Shown in pieces: positions 55,951 through 64,000 of a stretch of DNA of 64,000 bases. This DNA is from Sycobia sp. Sy_11 (taxonomy: Eukaryota; Arthropoda; Insecta; Hymenoptera; Epichrysomallidae). The stretch lies in NCBI GenBank assembly GCA_018907035.1, contig JACCIC010000035.1, positions 3,478,501 to 3,542,500 of the forward strand, given 5' to 3'. Below the pieces are notes generated by a model, which was given only the letters and a program-made list of their open reading frames with translations, did no database searches and was not told the origin of the DNA. Every line of letters begins with the position of its first letter. Within the stretch, counting starts at the first letter, position 1. The translations under genes were made by a program, and so were the position numbers.

Positions 55951-57044
55951 ATGTGTGTGTGTGTATGTATATATAGCACTCATTTATATTAATGCCCGTT
56001 CATAATTTTCTTCTCTTTACATAACATCTTTTAATAGAGAAATGTTTTTTTTCCACCAAGATTTCTGAATTATAATTGAAAATCGGTTTTAGAGTAAAAA
56101 AATCTGGGTGGGACGCCGTTCGCCTATAATGATTGGCCAAACCAAATATGTATGTGTATACATAGTGCTACGTTTTAAACTCGTCCGCCATGATACTATC
56201 ACTTGTGTGGATATATATATATACATACATAATTTTAGAAAAACGGTATGTGTGTACAGTGTATTTCTTTCACTGAAAAACGGAAGTTCGCCTACTTAAT
56301 TAGATGTGCCTTTTTTCAAATTAGAACACACACGATGTAATTATTTCCTTTTACAAAGAAAGAAACTTTCAAATCCATCCAGGAAAGAGAAGTTGAAATG
56401 AACGTACAACTTTCGTTAAGACACTCGCACGAACGGGTTTCGACAAATTTTAATTTCTATACGATTCTGTGACTCTGTAATTTTTCTTTTGTAGTTTCAT
56501 AATCATAATAATTTGTAATCTCTGGAATTATATCTAATTAGTATAAAATTCATTACAGTTAAATTAACACGATTAATACATAAAAATTATTAGAAATCGC
56601 GAAGCATAACACTCGGAATTTGAACCTTTATGTATAATTTGGGAGGATTTGGGAAAAAGAACATCTCGATATACTCAACTGATATTTGCGTTACTCTTCA
56701 CTTTTCTATTGTAGAAAATAACATAATGCACCTTCTAGAAGAACAACTCATACAGTAATTAAACAAAATGTATATTAAAATCATCCTTGTAACATAAAAT
56801 TTGGTCACCCTAATCATTTAAGAAACAAAAGTATAAATGTTAAAATAGATTCCCCATATGCATTCTATAATTATACACTCTCAAAGTCTGGAATAACTAC
56901 AGGGACGCATGGAATTTTCCTCATTTTAAGCCTAGTTCCCAGCCCATTCAATGCCATTTCCGTCCCTACCGCAGACTTTTCTCAATGTTCAACTTCCAAC
57001 CAAAGCTCATCGGCGCCAGGGCGAATAACACAGGCCGCGACCAA
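53640..57044. other. Non-coding segment upstream of the zinc-finger exon
   Basis: (GT)n at 53677-53709, a long (CT)n at 54061-54127, A/T runs at 54369-54391 and 54816-54838, (CG)n at 55068-55080 and 55121-55138, and (TA)n at 55537-55585 and 55917-55952. 55980-56940 is AT-rich unique and probably the end of the intron. No other exon is recognised. Confidence 0.65.
54061..54127. repeat. Long (CT)n tract
   Basis: About 30 near-perfect CT units, the longest GA/CT run in the window; GAGA-factor-type sites on the opposite strand. Confidence 0.95.
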
Positions 57045-57056
57045 TTTCTGTTCCAG
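57045..57056 (+). promoter_or_regulatory. Predicted 3' splice acceptor of the zinc-finger exon
   Basis: A pyrimidine-rich run ending in CAG precedes the point where codon third positions become almost all G or C. The downstream frame then starts with one leftover base (phase 2). Competing acceptors end at 56942 (TAGTTCCCAG), 56974 (CCCTACCGCAG) and 57033 (weak). Transcript data are needed to choose. Confidence 0.55.
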
Positions 57057-58701
57057 GCTGCCGCGACACCGCTCGCCCGTGATCAAGCCCCACGTGACTG
57101 ACCGGCGGCCGGGCCCCGCGCACCACCTGCGCAGCCCTGTGATGAACGAGTACCTCGGCCACGGCGACCCGTCCCGAGCGAGCAGCCCCGCAGCAGCAGC
57201 ATCGCCCAGCAAGTACCCGCCAGCCATGCGCGAGAAGGACTCCAGCCCGCGCAAGATGCCCGGCCACATCAGCCCGAAGCAGGCCAGCATCTACCCGCTG
57301 AGCGTGCGCGCCAGCCCCGCGGCGGAGCCCGAGCCCGAGCTGCCCTACGACCTCAGCCACGGCCAGGCCCGCGGCAGCCCCTGCCCGGGCTCGCGCGACC
57401 TCTCCCACCTGGCGCAGCTCCAGCTCCAGCAGCAGCAGCCGCAGCAGCAGCAGCAGCATCCCCATCACCAGGCCCACCACCAGGCCCAGCGCCACCAGCA
57501 GCAGCCGGGCCGCGGGGGCGGCGCCGCCACGGGGCTGCGGCCCGAGCCCGAGGGCTACTGCAGCGTCAGCGAGCCCCTCGACCTGCGCCTCGAGCACAAG
57601 AAGGAGGGCCTGCGCGACGAGAACCAGAACGACATCGAGGCCCTCAACCAGAACAGCCTCCAGCCCTACCACACGGTCCTCTTCCCCCAGCACCACGCGG
57701 CGGCCGTCCACCCCCTCGTCCTCGAGGCCATGTACCGCTCGTCGCACCAGCACGCGGCGCCGGGCGGCGTCGTCGCCGACCTGCCCAAGATCCAGGTGCG
57801 CGCCCTGCCGACGATGGTGCCGCTGCCGGGCGGCCGTTTCGGGGCCGCCTCGCCCGCCTCGGGCCGCGCCGCCAGCCCACCGGGCCAGGAGGCCGCCTCG
57901 ACGACCGCGGCGATGGGGACGACGGCCGCCGCGACGGCCGCCGCGACGCCGGCCCCGGCGCCGGGCAGCCAGCAGCAGCGCCAGTCGCCGGCGAGCGCCT
58001 ACTCCGTGGCCGCGGCGACCGCCGGCCTCAAGCCCAAGGACCGCTACTCGTGCAAGTTCTGCGGCAAGGTGTTCCCGCGCTCGGCCAACCTGACCCGGCA
58101 CCTGCGCACCCACACCGGCGAGCAGCCCTACAAGTGCAAGTACTGCGAGCGCAGCTTCAGCATCTCGAGCAACCTGCAGCGCCACGTGCGCAACATCCAC
58201 AACAAGGAGAAGCCGTTCAAGTGCCCGCTCTGCGAGCGCTGCTTCGGCCAGCAGACCAACCTCGACAGGCACCTCAAGAAGCACGACGCCGACGGCCCGA
58301 CGATCCTCGACGAGGTGCGCTCGAGGTATCACGGCCAGCTGCCCCGGGCCGAGGAGTCCTACTTCGAGGAGATACGCAGCTTCATGGGGAAGATCACGTC
58401 GAGGGGCCAGGGACTGCCCTACTTCCCGGGCCTGCTGGGCGCCGGGGCCGAGGAGAGGTCGGCCCGGGGCGAGAAGCACCAGCTGCGCCTCGACGAGAAG
58501 CGGGGCCTGGGCGGAGGGGGCGGTGGAGCCGCGCACCGCCAGGGCGACTCGTCCTACTTCAGCGACCGGGACAACCTGAGCTCGAGGTCGAGCAGCAGCG
58601 CGGCCAGCCGGGCCGAGAGCCTGCACGAGGACCAGCTGCAGCAGCAGAGGGACGCGGCGATGGGCTCGCCGCCGCCCCTGTCGCCGGGCAACAAGACCTG
58701 A
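57057..58701 (+). CDS. ham: 3' coding exon of a hamlet / PRDM3-PRDM16 (EVI1)-type zinc-finger transcription factor (partial gene)
   Basis: This exon encodes 547 full codons and then TGA. In order it holds a Ser/Pro/His-rich segment, a Gln/His-rich tract (about 57418-57510), the motif EPLDLRLE (57571-57594), which resembles the CtBP-binding PLDLS of EVI1/PRDM16, an Ala/Thr/Pro linker (about 57840-58030), and three C2H2 fingers at 58045-58113, 58129-58200 and 58216-58284 with TGEQPY and NKEKPF linkers. After them comes [11 protein letters not shown], matching the YFTEIRNFIG region of vertebrate EVI1. In the family these fingers bind DNA in the nucleus; Drosophila Hamlet controls sensory-neuron dendrite and olfactory-neuron fate. 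The PR domain and N-terminal fingers are missing, so this is a C-terminal exon. I put the 5' edge at the acceptor TTTCTGTTCCAG ending at 57056 (phase 2), where third-position GC rises sharply. AGs at 56942 and 56974 also follow pyrimidine-rich tracts and keep the frame open. Gene-family assignment is firm; the symbol assumes an insect. Confidence 0.93.
57571..57594 (+). other. CtBP-binding-type motif (PLDLR)
   Basis: The residues E-P-L-D-L-R-L-E lie in the linker N-terminal to the finger cluster, the position where EVI1 and PRDM16 carry PLDLS motifs that recruit the corepressor CtBP. The PxDLx core is intact; Arg replaces Ser at the fifth place, which is tolerated in other CtBP ligands. Recruitment of CtBP is inferred from the motif and its position. 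Confidence 0.7.
58045..58284 (+). other. Triple C2H2 zinc-finger cluster (second DNA-binding domain)
   Basis: Three consecutive Cys2-His2 fingers have conserved spacing. The first starts [10 protein letters not shown], the second [10 protein letters not shown] with a three-residue H-x3-H end, and the third [10 protein letters not shown]. The contact helices ([24 protein letters not shown]) are those of the EVI1/PRDM16 C-terminal cluster, which is known to prefer GAAGATGAG-like ETS-type sites. All zinc ligands are present, so the domain should fold. This domain identifies the gene. Confidence 0.95.
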
Positions 58702-59058
58702 GCCGGGGGCCGAGCGCGGGCCGCCGTCGCCGCGACCGCCGCCACCGTCGCTCTACGCGTAATCATGTATATATAGCCAGCCTTTCTCCAAAGGACCTCG
58801 TCTGCGAATCCTAATAATAATGATAACGATAAGGATAACAATAACAATAATGACAAGGATAACGATAACATAGCAAGAGCAATAACGATTATCATCAGCA
58901 CTGCCCGCAAGTGTCGGCGCGACGCGGCGTAGGAGCGACGCGGTGTGCGCGAGTGCGCAGGGGAGGAGGATCGCTGCGCGCGATTACCATCGGTCGTCGT
59001 TTCGAAATTAGCGATTTATAACACCGCGAAGATACCGTGCGAAACGATATTTATATTT

Positions 59059-59060
<2 letters not shown>
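58702..59060 (+). other. Probable start of the 3' UTR of the hamlet-like gene
   Basis: This is the non-coding sequence after the TGA. It is GC-rich for about 60 bases, then has TGTATATA at 58766, an A-rich GATAAC-type array (58822-58869) and GC-rich unique DNA. No AATAAA is seen in the first kilobase; the first clear ones are at 60507 and 60646, so the 3' UTR may be long or use a variant signal. Confidence 0.55.
58822..58869 (+). repeat. Degenerate GATAAC hexamer array
   Basis: Eight consecutive six-base units read gataac, gataag, gataac, aataac, aataat, gacaag, gataac, gataac. The array begins 120 bases after the stop codon. It may simply be a decayed microsatellite in the 3' UTR. Confidence 0.8.
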
Positions 59061-59090
<30 letters not shown>

Positions 59091-59097
59091 GTACATG

Positions 59098-59174
<77 letters not shown>

Positions 59175-59176
59175 AT
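59061..59176. repeat. (AC)n-(TA)n-(GT)n inverted compound microsatellite
   Basis: About 13 AC units, a short linker, about 25 TA units and then about 12 GT units. The AC and GT arms are complementary and TA is self-complementary, so the whole of roughly 115 bases can fold into one hairpin. It begins about 360 bases after the hamlet-like stop codon. Confidence 0.9.
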
Positions 59177-59480
59177 CTTACCTATGTACGTATGCCGCCG
59201 TGTGTCTTGCCCATTTGTATAGCGCGCGTGTCCGAAAGATACGGCTCTCGGACAAGGAAGGAAAAAGAAGGGGGCCTTATAAGCTCGTGTATCTTGATAA
59301 GGGCTTGCCGGTGCGCGCATTCAATGTAAATAAGCGAGGCGACGCGGACGCCCCGAGTCGCGCATACACTCGGATTCGACTGCCAAAAATCGGTGTATAA
59401 TATATGTACAACGCGTAAATGTATAAGCGACGGAATATATTCTCGGTGAGAAAGTGCATATATACCTGATGTACATTATG

Positions 59481-59540
<60 letters not shown>

Positions 59541-60254
59541 AATTGATCGCACCGATTTACGGAGCATGGATAAAAGAAAAGAGATGTATATGCGTGTTTA
59601 TTCCCTTCGCCCCACACCCCCACCCGCCAATTCCACCTTTCTTACCGCGTCATCGGGTGTATCTTTCCTCTTCTGGGTCATGGGCAAAAAGGTAGCAGCG
59701 CGGTAATTCGTACACCACGGTCCGTCCGTGCGTTTCCCCGAAAACCAACGGAGAGAGAGAGAGAGAGAGAGAGAGGCAGAGAGAAAGAGAGATCGGCGGG
59801 CAGCAGCCGATTGTTTTCTGTGATCTCGGCTGCCGCCGAGGCGTAATGGCGTAATGGACCGCGGTGAACGGGTTATGCGCGGCGGGGGACGCCGGGAACT
59901 CTTTTTCTCCGGCAACGCGAATAGGACGGATCGCCGGGCCGGGCCCGGCGCGGGGGAAAGCCGGGCGAGCAAGACGGCCAACGAGGAGCCGGGGAAAGAT
60001 CGGTATATAAATATATCGCAGAAACAAAAACAGACAGCGCGCCCGCGAGCGAGTGTATATATATATATATATATATATACATTTGTAAGGAGAGCGGATT
60101 CTCGTTCCTGGTATAGGAAATGTGCGGGAAGAAAGGCCCGCGGGAAAACGCGATCGGACGGACGATTTTACGACCTAGAAAGTGAATTTAAAAGTTACGT
60201 CGACCCAGTAAAACGACGACGACGCCTCGCCCGATCGCAGAGTCGCCTCGCCGC

Positions 60255-60285
<31 letters not shown>

Positions 60286-60438
60286 ATTGTCCGCCTGCCA
60301 ATGGACGTGCGGGGGACAGACAATAGAGCCGGCCAACGGCTCCAGCGCGCGCCTATGAAAATTATTAGAAATCGGCGACCCCACCGAAAGGAAAGGAGAA
60401 CTCTGTGTTTATATCTTCGGAGCGCGTTTCTTATCGCT

Positions 60439-60487
<49 letters not shown>

Positions 60488-60822
60488 GCACGCTGAACGA
60501 GAGTACAATAAACTCGCGGTCCGCAGGGGGGGGGGGTGATGCCGGACGAGCGCGGACAGGCCGTAAAACGCGGAGTCCGTCGCCGCGCGCATATAACGAT
60601 CCTCGAATTTTCACGGAAAAGGATCGCGAGAGCCGAGCGCAAAAAAATAAAGAGGAAGAAAAAAACGAGCGAGCGAGAGCGCCGGCAGGCGATTTCCCGG
60701 AAACCGCGGCGTTAAAACCTCCCGCTGCAAAGTGATATCGTCGCGGATTTTAACGGGTGCGCCGCGGGATGTAAAGCGAGCGGGGCGGACGAAGCGGCGA
60801 TTCTTCGGAGACTTAGACTGTG

Positions 60823-60878
<56 letters not shown>

Positions 60879-61000
60879 GATCGGCATCGGAAAACACGTC
60901 GACATCGTCGTCTACATTATATAGGGATCGATCTCTTATATATATATATATATATATATAAACTTTCTCTCTATATATAAATCGGAGCGGGCGCTCCTCT
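59177..61000. other. Non-coding 3' flank
   Basis: (TA)n at 59483-59538, 60056-60080, 60439-60485, 60827-60875 and 60938-60961, (GA)n at about 59750-59790, and a (CGC)n-(CGT)n compound at 60251-60283. GC-rich unique DNA lies between. No gene is recognised. Confidence 0.65.
60507..60512 (+). terminator. Possible polyadenylation signal AATAAA
   Basis: This is the first AATAAA noticed downstream of the hamlet-like stop, 1.8 kb away, at the end of a (TA)n tract. Another lies at 60646. A hexamer alone is weak evidence. Confidence 0.25.
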
Positions 61001-61179
61001 ATTGCAATCAGAGCGTCGAGTGGAAAGTCCAGTTGCGAGTGTGTCTCTCTCTATACAAGGTGAAAATGAAGCTCTAAAACGCCTGCTAATCCGTTACCTC
61101 CTCTATGTATGCACATACACACACGCGCACACACACAGATATAAATCTATATCCGTGGTCCCAGGGGGCGGCAGAGGCA

Positions 61180-61450
61180 AGGGGGAGCAACAGCAACGGA
61201 GGCCGATCGAGAGCCGCCGCCGGTGACCTCGGTCCCGAGACGCGATGTTGCGTTACACTTTTGCGCCGTGGCCACGCCCCGCCGCTCGATACGATCGCGG
61301 CGCGGACGACGACGGCGACGACGACGGCGACGCATCGCGAAAGTGAAACGCGGGCGCGCGCAGCAGCAGCAGCAGCAGCAGCAGCAGCGGCGTCGCCGGG
61401 CGGAGAGAAAGAGTAGCCGGCGCGCCGAGAGCTGACTCTCGCGTCTCTCG
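61180..61450. promoter_or_regulatory. GC-rich triplet-repeat island, possible promoter or 5' exon
   Basis: GACGACGACGGCGACG-type units and a (CAG)n run at 61360-61388 lie in CpG-dense DNA, like the candidate 5' region at 23.4-24.0 kb. It may belong to another gene beyond the window on either strand. No coding domain is seen. Confidence 0.25.
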
Positions 61451-61703
61451 TGCGCTCCGCCACGGTGATCGAGCCTCTCGATTACCGTCTTCAATTATCC
61501 TCCTTTCTCTCCTCTCTTGCCTTTTTTTTTTTTGCTTCCTCTTCTTTTCGTTCTTTCTTTCTTTCCCGCCTGTGCCCGCAGCCGCCGATCTCTCGCTCCC
61601 TTCTTTTTATTCCTTCTATCTTCGGATGTTGTTTTCCTTTTTTTCTCTCTCCGCTGCTTCCTCTTCTTGTTCTTTTTTACGTTCCCTCGACCGTACGTAT
61701 ATG

Positions 61704-61734
<31 letters not shown>

Positions 61735-61917
61735 TCCCCGGTCTCTCTCGATGTCCTTTCTATACCGTTGGCCGAAGTCCCCTTTCCCCGGGCGCGGGGA
61801 TTCTACCTGTATATACGTTCTCCTTTTTGCGGCCCTCTCGGCTCGTCCGCTCAACGCGCTGCATCGGTTCTCTCAATTATCTCCATTCGTTTCGAAAGTG
61901 TGATATTTTTTTGCGAA

Positions 61918-61952
<35 letters not shown>

Positions 61953-62580
61953 GGTTCTCGTCGAAGAATCGAATTCTCGGCTATAAGAATCGAATTCTCG
62001 ACTACGAAAAGATTTATTTCTCGGAATTAAAGCAAGCATTTGATCGGTTTCATTTCTTTTATTCTTTTTTTAACCTTTCTTACTCGTTCCATATATGCCT
62101 CGCTATCCTCGATTTCTTTCTATCTCTCTCCCTCGCGAAGGACTTCGCGTTGCTCGCGGCGATTTTAATCGAAAACGAAAGTGTCGTCGGTTTTTGGCGA
62201 GCCATTCATTTCCATACAGCCTTCCCCCAGCGGTGAGTCCGTATATACGTATAACGTAATCTTCGTACATGTACGCGCTCGAGAGCTTTCCTTCCCTCCC
62301 CCCCCCCCATTCCCCTTTTTTCGCTGTTACATATATAGCGCGCTCTCTGAAAAAGATGTGGCCCGATAATTTCCGACTGTAATTTACGGGCGTATGTAAT
62401 TTTTCCCCCGCTGAAAACAAGAGCGCGCGCGCGCGCTCTCCCGAGTTTTGCAATACGACAATTTTACACCCCCCTCCACCCCCTCCATCTGCCATTATAT
62501 TCGTCGTTGTAAATTTAACTGTTCCTTGAATGGAGAGCAACGAGAGCTCGGGCTATCCTAATATACAGTCGCCCAAGCTA
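61450..62580. other. Pyrimidine-rich and mixed non-coding DNA
   Basis: 61490-61690 is strongly T/C-rich, with (AC)n at 61708-61734 and (TA)n at 61921-61949. No gene is recognised; the 178-codon plus frame is Phe/Leu/Ser-rich because of the pyrimidine run. Confidence 0.65.
61964..62005. repeat. 21-bp tandem duplication
   Basis: Two adjacent 21-base copies (starting AAGAATCGAATTCTCG) differ at two positions. Each contains a GAATTC palindrome. Confidence 0.9.
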
Positions 62581-62618
<38 letters not shown>

Positions 62619-63381
62619 GCCTTCGGCTTTTTCTCCTCGTCCGCCTTTTAACGAGACAAATATACCGCTTCGTTTCTTGAATATGCATAGAGGCTGGAAT
62701 TTTGCAAGGGGAACGAACAGTGAGGGGACACGGGTAGCTCTTATCTAAATTTTAGTGGGGTTCTTTAAAACAACATCTGTTTTCATTTTCCTAGTCATGT
62801 ATACGTATATAATTTGTCGTGTCGAGGGGACAGCGCGTTGTGGCCTCTCGTACTGGCAGGGGGACAGGCGTGATTTCCCAAAGTTCATAATATAAATAAA
62901 ACGGAAAGCAAATGAAAATCCAATACTTTTGCGAGAAAAAATTTAAAATGAAAAACAAAGTCGATGGTTCGTCAAAAAGGGGGGAGAGAGAAAAAGAACT
63001 ATATATATATATATATATATACACGCATACCTCCAAAACACGCCGCGGAGCCTTTAACATCGAGAGCGCGTGTCGCTCTCTTCGGGGCAAATGCGGCAAT
63101 CGCGAAAAAGATCCGCGCGCGCGCGCGCGCATGCACGTATAGCAAACCTACGTGAGAAGGAGTCGGCCGCCGGCTCTCGTCGCAGCCGTTTTGCCGTGCT
63201 CTTCCCTCTCGCGAATATGTATGTATATACACACACGCCCCGGAGATCGAACGTGCGCCCCGCACACTCGTAAATGCACGTAAGATGTATACGTACATCC
63301 ACGTCCAGAGGCGAGGTGGTTCCCTTCGCCCGTCTCTCTCGCGTACATTCATATATATATAGGTGTGTCTGTGGGTATCTG

Positions 63382-63419
<38 letters not shown>

Positions 63420-63667
63420 CTCTCGCGAAAGTGGAACGGCGTAAAGGAGCTGCGATGCCGAGGCTCTCCTGTGCCCGCGCTCGCGCGCCAGATGAGCCGA
63501 CACGGGAGGAGAGAGAGAGAGAGAGAAAGAAAGAAGAGGGAGAGAGAAGGGAGGAGGAGATCTCTTGCCGATTGCGCTCACGTGCCTGAAATCGTTTCTT
63601 TTTCTCCCACGCGTCCACGCCTCGGCGGTACGGCCGTGTACATAATACATGTATATGTATATATGTA

Positions 63668-63717
<50 letters not shown>

Positions 63718-64000
63718 TACATGTGTATGTATATGTGTGTACGTGTATACAGGACGAAAACGACGCGGCATCGTCCTTTCGAAACGCGGTGAGCGGCGGG
63801 AGGGGCGGGGACGATTACGCGAATCGCGCGATTATGCGCCCGCGCGCGCTGCTCCCGCGATATGATCGAGTTAACGCAACGAGCAGCTATATACGTGTAT
63901 TCGTGTATATATAAACACGCCCGTGCTCCCCCCCCCCGTCCCGCGGGGCATCGCGCTCGGGCCCCGCGCGCCGACTAATTGCCCCTCACCGAGTCCGTAA
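62580..64000. other. Non-coding end of the window
   Basis: (CT)n at 62579-62618, (TA)n at 63001-63021 and 63660-63713, (CG)n at 63112-63130, (GT)n at 63383-63417 and (GA)n at 63509-63530. No gene is recognised. Confidence 0.65.

Noticed and set aside
57007..58626. 539-codon minus-strand open frame
   Set aside because: It is fully antisense to the zinc-finger exon, and its Leu/Val/Ala/Arg-rich product follows from the G/C-ending codons of the real frame. No domain is seen.
58050..58814. 254-codon plus-strand frame overlapping the finger exon
   Set aside because: It is the +1 shadow of the zinc-finger frame, rich in Arg/Gln/Pro/Ala without motifs.

Overview
The window is animal nuclear DNA and looks like an insect, most likely a hymenopteran such as an ant. 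This rests on the one recognisable gene, a hamlet/PRDM3/16-type zinc-finger factor, on very dense (TA)n, (GA)n, (GT)n and (CG)n microsatellites, and on unusually well-kept CpG. The order is an inference. I see no bacterial operon, CRISPR array, rRNA, tRNA, intact transposon or viral gene.

Only one protein-coding segment can be supported firmly: a plus-strand exon at about 57057-58701. It encodes a CtBP-binding-type motif, low-complexity Gln/His/Ala-rich linkers, three C2H2 zinc fingers nearly identical to the second finger cluster of EVI1/MECOM, PRDM16 and Drosophila Hamlet, and a C-terminal tail ending at a TGA. The PR domain and N-terminal finger cluster expected for the family were not found, so this is the 3' part of a gene whose other exons lie upstream, probably outside the window or in small exons I cannot recognise. 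On that reading most of positions 1-57056 is intron.

A second place that may be transcribed is about 23050-24532. It is GC-rich, has CGG/CAG/CAA triplet runs, an initiator-like TCAGT, a good splice donor at 24174, and an ATG followed four codons later by a donor at 24533. It could be a first exon (alternative promoter) of the same gene or of another transcript. This is inferred.

The rest alternates, on a scale of roughly 1-3 kb, between GC-rich, CpG-rich, microsatellite-laden segments and AT-rich unique segments. About 65 (TA)n tracts (by-eye count) occur, mostly inside the GC-rich segments. Some unique segments (for example 2840-3130, 14880-15110, 16310-16560, 29430-29560) carry homeodomain, POU-octamer or Hox-like words and look like candidate enhancers. 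Two short stretches (36592-36840 and 37107-37543) have weak inverted ends and may be old non-autonomous transposon copies. The sequence 3' of the stop codon has an eight-unit degenerate GATAAC array and a large (AC)n-(TA)n-(GT)n inverted repeat. I see no clear new multi-gene system; the points most worth checking concern the regulation and exon structure of the hamlet-like gene.
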